In this document: in pieces, positions 1 through 12,378 of the stretch
How the letters are laid out: every line of letters starts with the position of its first letter
Position numbering within the stretch: position 1 is the stretch's first letter
DNA from: Guadua angustifolia
Taxonomy: Eukaryota; Streptophyta; Magnoliopsida; Poales; Poaceae
Reading direction: 5' to 3'
Assembly (NCBI GenBank): GCA_036346375.1
Contig: CM070506.1
Location: 868,001 to 932,000 of the forward strand
DNA length: 64,000 bases
Made by a program: the position numbers and the translations under genes
Notes under the pieces: model-generated
What the model saw: only the letters and a program-made list of their open reading frames with translations
Database searches by the model: none
What the model was told of the DNA's origin: nothing

Positions 1-646
1 AGAATGTAATCTGTGCTTTTTTGGAGAATTTGCAAAATGGCACACCCAATGGGTCATCGAGAATCGGTTCTTTAAGGAAGTGATTACGATGACCCCTCAT
101 CGAATCGGTTCTTTAAGGAAGTGATTACGATGACCCGTCATCGAATCGGTTCTTTAAGAAAAGTGAAGATGATCATCGAATCACTTTTTGAAGGCGGATT
201 ACGATGGCGGGTCATCGAATCACTTCCTGAAAAGCGGATTACGATGAGGGTCATCAGAATCATTTCCTTAAAACCGATTCGATGAGTGGGTCATCGAATC
301 ATTTCCTTAAAAACGATTCGATGACATTTTATCACGATCGGGTCAAAACCGATTCGATAGCTCCACCTCATCACTATCTAAGGACATCGTATCGCCACTA
401 GAACCGATTCTAATGCTAAAAAAACCGATTACGATGTGCCGATTACGTAGTAGTGTTCTCAAAAGCAAACTAACTAGACCCACTACTCTATCACCTAGAC
501 CGCGATCCAACGACTCTAGGCAGACTCAATCCAAATTATTTCAAATTAAAAATCCAATTTAAATCAAACTCAACCCAGAGTATACCAAACTTAAATTTAA
601 TCAAATACTCATCACCAAGATGGGTAGACCTCTACATGGTCTTTCA
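1..646 (-). mobile_element. Right-hand end of a minus-oriented LTR nested in a CACTA gene
   Basis: The last ~120 bases match, by eye, the right end of the complete lone LTR at 43223-44202, including the shared block around GATGGGTAGACC and the terminus GGTCTTTCA. On the minus strand this would be the LTR start (TGAAAGACC). The CACTA coding sequence resumes directly at 647. The other end lies outside the window, so length and target duplication cannot be checked. The copia (SIRE-like) affiliation is inferred from the related LTRs at 17728 and 43223. Confidence 0.6.
40..445. repeat. Tandem palindromic repeats inside the LTR
   Basis: A ~40-bp unit recurs, at first almost exactly and then with decay. 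Each unit is itself a near-palindrome: GTCATCG and AATC on the left arm pair with GATT and CGATGAC on the right arm, around a TTCTTTAAGGAA-like centre. The related LTRs at 17728 and 43223 carry CGGTGCTACCG / CGGTAGCACCG inverted repeats in the comparable part instead. Confidence 0.75.
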
Positions 647-3305
647 GAAAGGCAGCGAATGCATTTAGGACATTGTGCGGGATAGTTGCATGGGAACGTG
701 TCCCCATCACTTGTCCATCCTAGAAATCATTGGTGGCGAGAACCTAGCGATTAGTAGTGAAGAAATTCTGTCTTCATTTGAGATCGCAGAAGACTGCGTG
801 CACTTAGTGCGACGGTATACACTGCTAGTGGTGGAAAAAGCGTGGAAGAACTTTAAGAGCACATTTGTCGAGGAATATGTCATTAAGGATATGACTCCCT
901 TCTCTGAGTATGGATTCATTGCTGAGGGCGTATGTCAAAATTTTGTTAAGGTGAAGATGATGGACGAATTCGTGCGTCAAAGTAAAGCCCACAAGGCTCT
1001 ACAGGCAAGGAACACCCACCCCCACTGACTTGGCATCGTTGGGTTCACGGGGAAGAGGGAGCAATGGGAGAGGGAGGGCAAGGAGGCCTCTGCGCCATTT
1101 GCATCGATCGTTGACCAGCGCTCTAGAGACTTGCTGAGAGCGAGGTCAAGTGCCACATCTTCCGGCACCGTATCCTTTACAAACCCCACAAATGAGGAAG
1201 TTTGCCAGTGCTTGGTAATTAAGATATCCGACTACCAATTTTGTACGTACTTAGTCCATAACTTCGTAAGTGAAATAACTTGTCAGGATTTTGCAGGTAG
1301 CGTTGAGTACACAATCTCCCAAAAGAACTTTTTTGCCAGACAGGGAGAAAGATGTACTCTCCACAGTCTTGAGAAACAAGGAACACCCTATTCGCACATG
1401 AGGCAAAGGGGTTTTCGTTCCCTGGACAATGGGATTCCCAGATGACTCTAACAAATACCGAAGTAAGAAGAGAACCAAACCAAAGCAAAAGGAACGACTG
1501 GTACAAAAGACTAAGAGAAGAATTCAACAATAAGATAAGAAACCTCGAGGAAAGACTCAATAATTAGGACTATAGATAGCCTGTGCAAGTCCCAAATGCA
1601 TGTGCGCAAATTAGCCCTACTACCAAAAAGAGCAGCTGTTCGTCTGCCACTCTCACAGATGAACATGGTAAATTTCCTATCTATGACATGAAAGTACTTA
1701 TATATATGTCTTAAATGCTCCATACAAATAGCTGTTAGACACATTAGCTAATTATATACTGTTATGTATGTGGCCACACACTACACTCTTCAAGTGAGAC
1801 TTTCCCATGGCTCCATTCCTCTTTCGGATGCTTGGGTGTTTGCATATCCGTCCGTTGAAGGGGCGCTAGTGCAAGGTACCCTAGTGGCGCTGGGTTTCAT
1901 GATGGTTAATATGGACGGTGTACATGATAGTTTCAAGACCGTCCCGCTACAGATGCCCCCAAACAATGTGATTGTGACATTAGAGGACACCATTCGCACT
2001 TTCATCCTGTGTTCTAGCAGCGACATCTACCTGGACACCTGTCCTCCATCACCGAAGCTACCCTAATTGCTTGAGTCATCTGTTGCACCTCATCAGGCCA
2101 CCAAATCGGCTCTCGTGCCCCCTGCATCAAAGGACTTTTGGTGGGAAGACTCTCTATAGTAGAAAGCAAGTCAAGAGCAAAGCAAAACAGATCATGAAGG
2201 AATTGGACTATTCGATTGCCCCGCTGGCTGAATTATACCAACTAGGAGAGCCTTTAGTAATGGGAGAGTGCTTGGAGAATATTTCTATAGCTTGCATTAG
2301 ATTGCATAATTGGTACCTGGAACAAGCTAAAAAGCCATTGCAAGACCGCATAACGAGTATCTCGGTCAGCTTCATGCCTAAGCATCTGTTCAATGAGTCA
2401 TCGGGGGGCTTCTTCGCTGTCGACTTCAAGAACCTATTTGACATCTTCAACCTCGACGCCTTTGACGCCACGCTCTTGAGATGCTAGACATTATAAGTGT
2501 GTGCAATCATAGTCTGCATTCATGTAATACTGATAAATGTCATATATATATATATGTATATATATATATAACTCATTGCTTTCATATATATAGATAGATA
2601 AATGATCCATGAAGCGAGAGAGAACACACAACCGGTGGGTTTCCTGGACCCATACATAGTCTCCAAGTAAATAATAGACAAAGATTTAAAATTTATCGAT
2701 GAATATGTCGCACAGGCCTTGTTCAAAAAGATAAAGATTTCATACTTCTACCCCATAACCCAAGGTAAATGTTGCACTACTTACTATACTTTGATTTGTA
2801 CTATGGACACAACTCTATTTTGTTAATTGACCATGCTGATATACCTGTGTAGGTTTCACTAGGCTTTCATTGTAATTCATCCAGCCACAAATCGGGTTAT
2901 TTACCTTAATTCTTTACAGAGTGGCAGTCACAACTTAAATCCTATCGCGAAATTACTCAACAGGTAATTAATCACATTTCCTCCATAGATAACATGGTTA
3001 TGTAGGTTGTTCAAGATGTACGTTGCTCATAGAATGGATGAGGCTAACCTTTTGCAATCACGAAGTTCTTTCGGAGTGTACAAATATTATGGAGGGTGTT
3101 CTGGTAAGGACGGACCGAAGCTGAAGCACAATTTTAAGTTTTTGATATCCGCTATACACAATAATCCTATATAAACTATGTAATAATGGCTCAAGAACTA
3201 ACCAATTCTATATTTACAATGCCACCATAGGGAAAGGGAAATAACCATTGTGGATTTTTCGTTTGCCACAACATGGAACTCCTCGTCAATACTAAAAAGA
3301 TCTGT
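647..3305 (+). pseudogene. Decayed CACTA (En/Spm) transposon protein, Transposase_24/DUF8039 plus Ulp1-like protease
   Basis: Pieces of the CACTA accessory protein occur in the expected order on the plus strand. At 675-1200 is a Ptta/En/Spm-type block with the motif QARNTHPH and then SGTVSFTNP. At 1380-1530 the conserved PWTMGFPDDSNKYRSKKR block appears with an in-frame TGA just before it, where arginine (CGA) is expected. At 1795-2020 is a DUF8039-like block with TLEDTIRTFI. At 2180-2490 is the pre-protease region (NLDAFDATLLRCWTL). At 2640-3290 is a C48/Ulp1-like protease region ending in NNHCGFFVC, which holds the presumed catalytic cysteine. Frames change between blocks; some gaps look like introns and others are decay. 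It is dead as a gene. The assignment rests on remembered family patterns, without a database search. Confidence 0.7.
2537..2600. repeat. AT microsatellite
   Basis: Nearly pure (AT)n with short GATA interruptions, lying between the pre-protease and protease blocks of the CACTA gene, probably in a former intron. Confidence 0.8.
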
Positions 3306-3306
3306 C

Positions 3307-3528
3307 AGGTAATAACTACGTTGGAAGAGTTCAATCTGATGCGAATTCGAGGATAGTTTTATTTCTTCTTGCTCAGTCAGATCTTAAATATAAAAGGCGA
3401 GTTCCACATTGCCTAACTTCAGGAGTTGTATTTTTCTGAATTACCATTTGGGATAATTGTTAAACTTGTGCTATGAATTTGTGAATTGTTGTTATGCATT
3501 CAACTAATTGGTTAATAATATTGAGTTC
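3307..3528. repeat. First copy of a ~220-bp direct repeat (second copy 3954-4175)
   Basis: Both copies begin AGGTAATAACTACGTTGGAA and run colinearly to ATTGAGTTC, with scattered substitutions. The first copy follows the protease-like exon directly and begins with a plausible splice donor (CAG/GTAAT), so the duplicated stretch is 3' intron or non-coding sequence of the CACTA gene. Confidence 0.85.
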
Positions 3529-3953
3529 CACCTGTCGGCAAAAGTCTATCTGTCGGAAAAGGTATATTTGTCGGTGAATCTCTTATAACATGGTCAGATA
3601 ATCTATCTATCTGTAGCATTCAGATAATCTCTTATAACATGGTCAGATAATCTCTTATAACATGGTCAGATAATCTGTCTATCTGAAACATAATTAGTTA
3701 ATAATATTGAGTTCCACCTGTCGGCAAAAGTCTATCTGTCGAAAAAGGTATATTTGTTGGTGAATCTCTTATAACATGGTCAAATAATACGTCGGCAAAA
3801 ATATATCTGTCGGTAAATGTTTTTCCCGACAGGACTTCTTCCGACTGTTGTTTTCTGTCGAAAAAACTTTTGCTGACAGATAATGCGTCGCACTCGTGGC
3901 CTTTGAAGCCGAGATGGGTATTGATGAAATTGTGTCATGGTGTAGTGTCACTT
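3529..3953. mobile_element. CACTA 3' end with GTCGG subterminal repeats
   Basis: The segment is rich in short repeats (CTGTCGGCAAAA, TATCTGTCGG, ATAACATGGTCAGATAAT), and a ~90-bp stretch near 3511-3600 recurs near 3692-3785. It ends GGTGTAGTG at 3947, the reverse of the CACTA terminus CACTACA. No CACTA start is visible inside the segment, so only a 3' end is present. It sits between the two copies of the 220-bp repeat. Confidence 0.6.
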
Positions 3954-4175
3954 AGGTAATAACTACGTTGGAAGAGGCCGATCTAATACGAATTCGAGGA
4001 CAGCTTTGTTTTTTCTTTCTCAATTAAGTCTTAAATCCAAAAGGCGAGTTCCACGTTGCCTAACTTTAGGAGTTGTATTTTTCTGAATTACCATTTGGGC
4101 TAATTGTCAAACTTGTGCTGTGGATTTGTGAATTGTTGTTGTGCATTTAATTAATTGGTTCATAATATTGAGTTC
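3954..4175. repeat. Second copy of the ~220-bp direct repeat
   Basis: Colinear with 3307-3528. Beyond 4175 the sequence continues into a non-duplicated stretch of the host CACTA element. Confidence 0.85.
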
Positions 4176-4275
4176 TATTGGTTAATATATCTGAGTTCAT
4201 TTCTGAAATAGATGTGCCATGCAATATTAATCTATACGTAATCTGCTTGCGCTGTGATGTAATTTGAGTTGATTG

Positions 4276-4365
4276 TTGAAATGGATGTAATGTTTGTAAT
4301 CTAAAATGGATGTAATGTTTGCCATCTGAAATGGATGTAATACTTGTAATCTGAGTTGAGTTAAT
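4276..4365. repeat. Three ~28-bp tandem repeats
   Basis: The motif GAAATGGATGTAATGTTTG recurs three times with small changes, just before the subterminal region of the CACTA element. Confidence 0.7.
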
Positions 4366-4447
4366 CTGTAATTTGCTTTTTTCAGAGGGCATGGCTAGCA
4401 TTTTCTACGCCTAGCCAATAAACAGAAAAAGGGTTATCTGTAGGAAG

Positions 4448-4708
4448 ACTTATCACAGACGGTTTTAATTAGAAACCATCTGTGATGTAATGATGTAATA
4501 GACGTTTCAAACTAAAACTATGTGTTATATAATAACATCACAGACAGTTTCTAATTAAAAACGTCTATGATGTCAGTATACCACATACTCTAATTAAAAA
4601 CCGTCTGTGATATCTTCTATTATCTACGATATGCCATAATGTCACTAACACATGGCTACAGATAGTTCAGAAAACCGTCTGTAATGACCATTTAATAATG
4701 TAATAGTG
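4448..4708. mobile_element. 3' subterminal repeats and end of the main CACTA element
   Basis: Repeated inverted motifs of the form CACAGACGGTTTTAATTAG and AAACCGTCTGTGATG, typical of grass CACTA subterminal arrays, run to the terminus TAATAGTG at 4708. This end probably belongs to the element whose broken gene starts at 647; its 5' end would lie left of the window. Confidence 0.7.
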
Positions 4709-5777
4709 TGTATTGAATATAGTATTTTCGTGTAATAATTAGGGATAGCTTAGTCCTTTCTAATATCTCTTTTTGGTCTACATGTAAAATAAAATACATG
4801 CTATATCTCTGAACGGAGGGAGCAAGCACAAATTAAGATGGATTGCTTTGGGGACGAACAAGCAACAATTAAGGACCAGATCGAGAGTATGAATTCGTAG
4901 ATAGAGAGCACAGCACACACGGTGGATAGAGAATTAAGTAGCAGTACGTAATAATGCGCGCAGCAGCATGATCCATTGACCCGGCAGTACGTACGTACGG
5001 GTCTCTGACAAGAAGGGGCCCATGATACTGTCGGAGTGCTCCATCTGAAGAGACCGAGATGCACCAACCCGCGGTACCCACGTACGGATCGATCGACCTG
5101 ACCTGCACGCTGAGGCTGAGCTACTATATACCTTCTTACTGCATACTATATACTACTTCTTGGCATTAATTCTTGCATTACCACGTACTAGCTGGTTAAT
5201 TACTTCGCTGTCAGGCCAGTTTAGCTTTGATTTCGATTACGAATTCAAATCCTGTACATAGTACCACAAAAACATGATGAATGCACTGCACGATCTAAAA
5301 GCGACTCATGCATGTACTACCGCTACCAATTATACCATGCAGTAACAAAGATTCTTGCGCGGAGAAAGAAAAACAAAAAAATTCGAGTGAGAAACATCAC
5401 ATATAACTTCTTTCTCTAGTCATATAAAAAGCACGATCGAGTTTGAATTTAGGCTATTAATCCGTACCTTAAAGTTGCTCCAACACATATTAAACGCCTT
5501 TACAACATATGTCATTAACAAATGTTGGAGAAATATTTTATTGTTATTGATATTCATTTTACTATCATTTCAACCTATTTATTATATTCAATGAAAAATA
5601 CTGCTTTATTTCAAAATAGTCATGTCAGCCATGATTTGGAACAAGCTTTGCATATAGCTGCTATAAAGAGTAGTCAACACCTGCCATAGAGGAAGAGACG
5701 AGTTACTAGGAATCGAATCTTGTCAGATGCCTTTGGCATGACGATGGGTTATCCATCGAAGTTTTCCGTTCTACTGG
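4709..5777. other. Unassigned intergenic stretch
   Basis: No convincing coding sequence. Near 4810 the motif CTGAACGGAGGGAG resembles the end of a Stowaway-type MITE, but its partner end is not visible. The part 4960-5110 is GC-richer with repeated ACGTACG; the rest is AT-rich and featureless. Confidence 0.5.
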
Positions 5778-6412
5778 TGTCGATGATCGGAATCGCTGAC
5801 CTGAAAATGAAGAGGGGTTAAAATGCGTATGAGGACCCGAAGCGCTTGGTCAACAATCTAGTAGATGAAGGTCGAGGCGGCGTCAGCGGCGAGGCGGGGT
5901 TTATCTTGGTTCGAGCCTCCACGAGTAATAGCTCTCGTCCGATCTTCTCTGTGAGCGAAGAATTCACTGCTGTGAGTACAAGGGGTGTTCTGACTCGGGT
6001 TTGAGCAACTTTGTGTGTGTAAAGCTATTGCGGTGAGTTCTGTCTGTACATTTGCCTTGCGTGGTTTATATACCCCGAATAGGCGCTGCCTTGGCCGGGA
6101 GATTCAGGGGAGGGGCTTCGTCGCGCATTGAAAGTGGGTATGCTTGCTCAGGAGATGTTGCCCTCTCGCCTTAGCGCCACCATTTTAGGTCTTGGTAACA
6201 TTGGGTCAATGCATCCCCACCGTCTGGTGAAGCTTGGCCGACCAAGAGCTAACCTCACGACCTCGAGCTTGAGGAGGTGCGAGCGAACCTGATCGGCGGA
6301 GCCCTAGGTCATCTTGAGACCCGCGGACTAGGTCATGGTGAAGACCTTCTTGGGTTGCCGGCGGATACCTGTTGGCCGTCGTTGACTTGTCGAAATCTAC
6401 TCGGTCCTGACT
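5778..6412 (-). repeat. 3' LTR of gypsy element 1
   Basis: Begins TGTCGATGATCGG and is colinear with 15752-16389. The left end of gypsy element 2 begins with the related TGTCGACGATCGG. The inner edge is followed by GCTAGCCCCGAGGCTC, on the minus strand a weak purine tract before the LTR. Confidence 0.85.
6065..6072 (-). promoter_or_regulatory. TATA-box-like site in the 3' LTR of gypsy 1
   Basis: TATATAAA on the minus strand, within a conserved block shared with the other LTR, and oriented to transcribe the element's gag-pol strand. Confidence 0.45.
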
Positions 6413-6810
6413 GGCTAGCCCCGAGGCTCAGGTGTGATTGGAACATGGGCCGACCTTGAGCCTCCTGAGAGGCAGGTCGATTTGGAACCTTTAAATCTGA
6501 GGTCGAGGTCGGGCGGAGATTGCTAAGAGAAACCGTACAAGACACCTGGTACCTTTTAGACCCCTTGATCTTGATGCAGTTCAATCGAGGCGGAGGGAGA
6601 CATAGCGCCTCGAAGTCGGCCTTGCGATCTTAAATCTTGTCAAATCACCATTAGCACGGCTTTTGAGGCGTCTTAAGATAAAACCAAGCGACCCGACGAA
6701 GCCCAAGCCTTCCTCAACCCGGATCACCCTTGAGCCCCTGCACTCTTGACCTCCGGCCCTTCGCTCGTGCAACTTCCTTTTCTTCAATCAACCTTACGGA
6801 AGCAATCGCC

Positions 6811-9570
6811 ACAGCCAAACTTCGGAAGGAGCTCCCTCTGGGCGAGGATGAAGGAGCTCGAAAGTCAGGCTATTGGACGGCAATATGGCGGTGCCGGTGG
6901 CGAGACCGAGCCGCAACCATGGCGGCAATTAAATGCTGCTGCAAAACATCTGGCGCTCTTGACTGCGACGCCTTGGGAGAAGCGATTTCTTGGCGGCGGT
7001 CCTCGCCTACTGCAACATAGAGCTCATCAATTTGGTGCCTAATTCCAACCTCCTCCTTTCCATCTTTTCGCATTTATGTGAGGGTTCCTTGGAATCCTTC
7101 CCACCCCTCACTCTTCTTGATTCTTCGCCTTGTTTAGCTCAGGGAAGGATCCGTGGTCGGATGCCTTTACTTAAACTTGATCGGGATCCTCTGGTCCTTC
7201 CCAAGACCCAATTTGAGACTCCCTTGGCCCGTGGGCGGCGGTGGTTTTACTTGAAGAAGGGAAGGACCGGGGCGCTGTTCTTCGACGGGACCCCCATCTC
7301 CGGGAAGAAGGAGACCCCAGAAGCGGACGACCTAGAGGTCGATGAGGAGACCATCGCCGCCATCCACATCTGCTCCACACGCGGCCTCACCGGACAGGCG
7401 ATCACCTGCGACTTCTTGAGGAACCGAATCTTCCCCCTTCGGAAGAGGGAGCACCCGTTTTACAAGATTACAGGACGCGACGACATGACCCGCGAAGGTT
7501 CATGCGATGCGTCACCTTGCCCTGAAATTCGCTTAAGTCAGACCTTCATCCTTCTGACGGTCTTGTCATCTCGCGCCAAAGGAATCTGGGTTGCCGCCGG
7601 GATGAGCGAGATGTTGGGAAAGGGCACACGACTATTCCATCATGACCTGTCGGCGTCCTTCGGCCGGACGGCAAAGGTAGGCACTCGAGACACACTCCAA
7701 TCCGTACTCCTCAATGCCTTGCTGACTTCATCATGCCCACAGGATCATTAGGAGCTGTTTGAAACTTGACCGAAATTACTCCATTGCTGGCGAGGCAAAA
7801 TGAAAAAAAGCCACCTCAGAGCAAAGCGGATGATCGTGGGGCAAAAAGCCCCACGTCGAATGGGCTGACCGCGCCATGGTAAGAACCCCATGGTCGAGCC
7901 CCTGAGCCTATACTTGTGCTTCCTCACTTCCTAACGTGCCTTTCTTGCAGCAACTAAGTGCGGCGGTTGCAGCTAGGACCTCGAGCCCCCAGACGGGCCA
8001 AGGATCCCAGCCACGAAACTCCGGGACCTCTGCTTGCGGAGGACTTGGAAGCACCATGAGCCCTTAGGTCCCAAGCCAGGGAACCGGGAAGCAGTCGCTC
8101 CCGGCCTCGGGTAGCCATAGCTCCCTGCGCCTCGCATGCGAGACTCTTGACCAGTCGTCATTTGCGCTCCTTGCCTTCGAATCTCCTTTATCTTCTTAGC
8201 TTAGTAGTTGCTCCTAATCGCAGACCTTGAGCACTCGAGCACAACATTTGCCCGAGTTGATAATGACCGTGGTCCAGGGCGAGTCCGAGTCAGAGGAAGA
8301 AGGAGCGAATCGTCTTGGCGCCTCGCCGACCCTCAAGCAGAGGCGCTCCCCGACCTTGCCATCTGGATCCGGTCGGGATTTCGATTCAAATTTGGATGGC
8401 CGGACAAGGAGGGCCTCGACTTGCAACGGCGAGGATTACGGACCGGCGAAATGTCTGCGCCATGGATGGTGCCGACCAACGAGAGGCTGCTTAGGAAGCG
8501 TGAGCGGGAGAGATTGATCCCGGAAGTTGCGAAGGAGTTGGCACCGAGAACGCGTCGACCCACGAGCTGCAGAAGGAGGCGGCCTTTGGGATGCCACCGC
8601 CACATCTGCTGAAGCCACCACAACCACGACGGTCGGGACTCCCCCGACCGCCAAGCCAGAGGACGCGCCGGCCACGACCATCGCGGAAGACCCACCTATG
8701 GATCGGGCCAAAGCCACCGCAGGGGAGGAGTCCGGAGCTCCCTTAGTCACAAAAAGCAATGTTGCCGCCGAGACAGAGCGCGGAGGCAGGTCGAGCCCCC
8801 TTGGCAAGGAAGCTCGAGATCACGGCCCATGACGGAGCGCCCGAGGATTCTGCACGAAGCCCTTGCGGCGACGATGGGTGACCACTGCCTGGAGCGTCAG
8901 GCGGCCCCACCATGTACTCCGTGCAACCTTGAAGGCTGCCTTACCAGTCGTAAGATTCTTGAGTTCTGAGCCTGGTGTGCCCTTTGTCTTCTTGGCCTTT
9001 GTCAAGTGATCGTGACCCCTCGTGCTCCATAGGCCATCGGCTTGGTCTCCCAAGGCTGCAAGGCCTTCCACGCACTGCAAGCGGGGACGAAGGCCTTGCT
9101 CGATGTCTTTGGAGGGGCGGGAGAAAGGCGTCGCCAAGCTCGTGGAGGACCTCCGGGCGGCGGGAGGAGGCCGCACAAAAGGCGATGGAAGACTCCAACG
9201 AGATCGCCAGCCTCCGAGGGGTGGTGGCAATGCTCGAGGCCACCCACAAGGCCAAGCTAGAACGAGACATCGCCTCAGAGCGGGATCATGCATACAAGAC
9301 CGTCGAGGAGCCCAGCCTTGTGATCGGCCAGGCGCAGGCCAGCGAGCCAAAGGCGAAGAAAGGAGCAAGGCAGCTGCAGACAGGCCGGCATGCCGCCAAA
9401 ACCTCCCGAGCTCGAGGCTAAGCTTCAAGAGCTCGAGGCTGGGCCAGGCGAGCAAGGCGGCCAAGGCTGCCTTGGCCCAGTTGCAAGATGAGCAGCTGTC
9501 ATGTGCGCAAAGCCTCAAGCGAAGCCCTCCGGCTCGAGGCGAGATGTCGACCTTGAGGGCAGGGTAGCCG
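6811..9570 (+). pseudogene. Antisense accessory gene of gypsy 1 (PF04195-type, coiled-coil C-terminus), dead
   Basis: It lies between integrase and the 3' LTR on the strand opposite gag-pol. Function is unknown; related antisense genes are known from Tat elements such as Grande. The expected ATG (ATG at 45891 in element 2) is ACA here at 6811. The PF04195-like core (INLVPNSNLLLSIFSHLCEG) is readable at 7020-7090 and continues to the EHPFYKI block near 7450-7470. The acidic segment near 8260-8310 and the coiled-coil part near 9170-9400 (EIASLRG, ERDHAYK) follow in other frames. In element 2 the same gene shows gt-ag introns between these blocks, so part of the frame changes are introns; the remaining indels and the lost start make this copy non-functional. 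Confidence 0.65.
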
Positions 9571-10159
9571 AGCTCGGCGGGAGAAACTTGCAGCGAGATG
9601 GCGGACACTGAGATAGGGTAGATGCCAGTAAGACTTGTAAGAAAGCAACAATGGGATAGTTGTATTTTGATCAAGATAATGTAACGTCTTGGTTTGCTTT
9701 GTGATTTCTCGGCTAAACAATTCTCTCCCAATCGAGCACCTAGCCTTCTTTGGTAAGTAGTATACCACGCCTAGCCCAGATTGGGCTCAAGGTCGGCGCG
9801 GCAGACCTTGGGCGCAAATGAAAGGCGACAAAGATCAAGACACCCAAAGTCAAAAAGGAGCCACAGAGACCATAATATGGTTGCATGAGGACAAACTTAA
9901 ACTCGAGAGTTAGGCTCAAGACTCGACAACAATTTACCGCTTCGTCGACACGGCGGGAGCTTAGCTCGAACCTGGCGCGATGGGAGTGTTCTTCTGCGAA
10001 GAGTTTAAACTTCGCTTAACTTCGACCACCGGGGTTAAGGGTAAGCCCGACGCCGAGACCAAGGGCAAGCGTGCTTATCGTAGATCTAGCAAAAGCGAGT
10101 TTAAGCCAATCTGAGACAAAAGAGATGCTCAGAGGCCAATCATGACAAATGAGCGAAGC

Positions 10160-10165
10160 TTTATT
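10160..10165 (-). promoter_or_regulatory. AATAAA just downstream of pol in gypsy 1
   Basis: On the minus strand AATAAA occurs about 20 bases after the pol stop codon (10184-10186). The same motif at the same distance is present in gypsy 2 (49188-49193). It may be an internal polyadenylation signal; use is not shown. Confidence 0.35.
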
Positions 10166-12378
10166 GAAATTTGAGGTAAAAGGGTTACACATAGAATTTG
10201 AAGGCGATCGATATTCCATGAGCTAGAGCTCTCTACCATCGGGCATCGCTAGCGGTAAGCTCCGTCGATCTGTTGAAATAACTCTATAGGGGCCCTCCCA
10301 CATGAGGGATAACTTGTTGGTGTTGGGCGGTGCGAATCCGTCTCGGGGCTAAGTCCCCAACAAGGAGCTCCTAGGTCGTCTGCGTCGAGGCGCATGTCTG
10401 CGAAGAGCTTGCAGTCTTCTTGTTGATAAATGTGATGCCGGACATCTTACTTCTTCCGCCGGGTAAGGTCAAGACCGTTCGTGCTCGAAGTCAACTTGAT
10501 CGACCAAGTGACCTGGCGGAGCCAGGCGTGACCTCGGGAGGCGGGGCGGCCGATCAGCTGCGAACACGAACCGAAGGGAGTAGACCTGTTGCTCGGTGGT
10601 GCGTGGTTGGATAGACCATAAAGCGATGGGAAGTTCATCCACCGTGTGCGGCCGTGTTGTTCGAGCTCATCAGGCACTCGTTTCTTCACGCCTTGAGCGA
10701 TTTGTCCGTTGGCGCGCTCAAGCGCTCCGTTGCTCTGCGGATGGGTGGCCGAAGGATAGCATACTTTGGTGCCTATGTCTTCGCGGATATTCTGGAACGA
10801 CTCACTAGTAAAGCGGAGTTCCATTGTCGGTGATGATTACGCACGGAACTCCATACACGTGACCACGAACAAGCGGAAGAACTTGGCCATTTACGCAGCT
10901 GTGATGGTCGAGGCGGGCTTGACCTCGATCCATTTGGTGAAGGTGTCGATGGCGGCGAGCAGAACTTCTTCCCTCCGATGCGCTGCGGAAGGGGCGAGAT
11001 GTCCCCGGTCGAGAAAGGCCAAGCAAGCGGGATGATGCGGAGCACGTGGCGAGTTGATCGTCTTAGAGCATGAAGCGGCAAGCCTAACGGCGCGGACAAT
11101 GTTGCGCTGGCGTCTGGCACCGTGGGCGATGGGAACCCCATGCGGAAAGCCTTCCCGACCATGGTCTTGAAAGAGGAGTGTGCCCCGCATAGACCTGAAT
11201 GGATGTCACGTAGAAGGTACTTACCCTCCTCTGCGGTAACACACTTCGTCAGGATGCCGGAAAGATTCTGACGATATAGCTTGCCGTCGACGAGCCTGTA
11301 CGAGCTTGCCCGGCGCTTGATCCTGCTCCTTTCCGCTGGCTCAGCCGGGAGCTCGCCCGTCGCCAGGAAACGATGGATGGACTCAGCCCACGAAGGGACG
11401 CCCTCGATGAAGGCGACCGAGGCCTCTTGGTCGGAGATGGAGGGAGACGCCAAGGCTTCCAGAATCACGTCAGGAGGAACCTTGTCATCGGACGACCCGA
11501 GCTTGGAGAGGAAGTCGACATCGAGTTGTCGCCAGCGCCACATGCGTGATTTCCAAGTTCTGGAACCACTTCTCCATCTTGCGGCGCCTCGGCGAGTATT
11601 TGGCCATTGAGTCCTCCTCGAACCTTGGTACTCCTTGTTATATTGATTGACAACGGTGAGAGTCGCCCGCACAATCAGCGGCGCACACCCGGGGCCTTCT
11701 GAGCCCGAGCCTACCAAGAGAGCCTCGTGATACTGCGTTATTGGTCGGCTGAAACCCAAAGCGAACCACATACCTTAGGCGGTCGCCTTGTGATAGAGAT
11801 GAAATCGGCCCGGCGCTGAAAGACCTCGAGCCATCAAAGTACATGATCAGGCTTCTCCTCCTCGACCTCGGGCGAGGCGGTAGGGGATGTCTGCTCGACC
11901 ACGAAGTCAACGAGCACTGCGACTTGATAGCCGTCGCTCACGACCGGATGTCGAGCGCCCGACTCCATAGCCCACTTAGCGTCGCCCCTCGCCTCCGGGT
12001 TCCTTAGAATGTCCCGAAGCGGCGCTCGGGGCGACCACCGTCTTTGGAAGTAATCTGGGAGCTTCGCGAGCCATGAGAAGGGCATACAAAGCTTCTAAAC
12101 ACGTGGGTAGCGCTCCTTGAGCCGTCTGAGACTTCATCGACATAGTAGATCGGATCTTTGCCGCGCATCCTCTCGGCCACCAAGGCGGCATCGACGGCTG
12201 GGCGGTGGTGCTAAAATATAACAACAATCGCTCACGGCGCGGGGTGGTGAGCAAAGCGAGCTTGAGAGGTGCGCCTTGGTCGTCGAAGCGATCACCGTGC
12301 CTCGAGTCCACTCGAAACCCCTTGCTTGCGCAAGGCCTGAAGAATGGCAGCCCTTTCGCCAAGCCTTGAAATCATCGG

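Noticed and set aside
2071..2487. Host gene at 2071-2487
   Set aside because: The order and motifs of the surrounding blocks fit a CACTA accessory protein, and the frames up- and downstream are broken.
7990..9730. Many overlapping frames of 100-300 residues on both strands (for example 8820-9731 minus)
   Set aside because: They overlap the decayed antisense gene of gypsy 1 and have biased composition; only the plus-strand blocks match the gene in copy 2.
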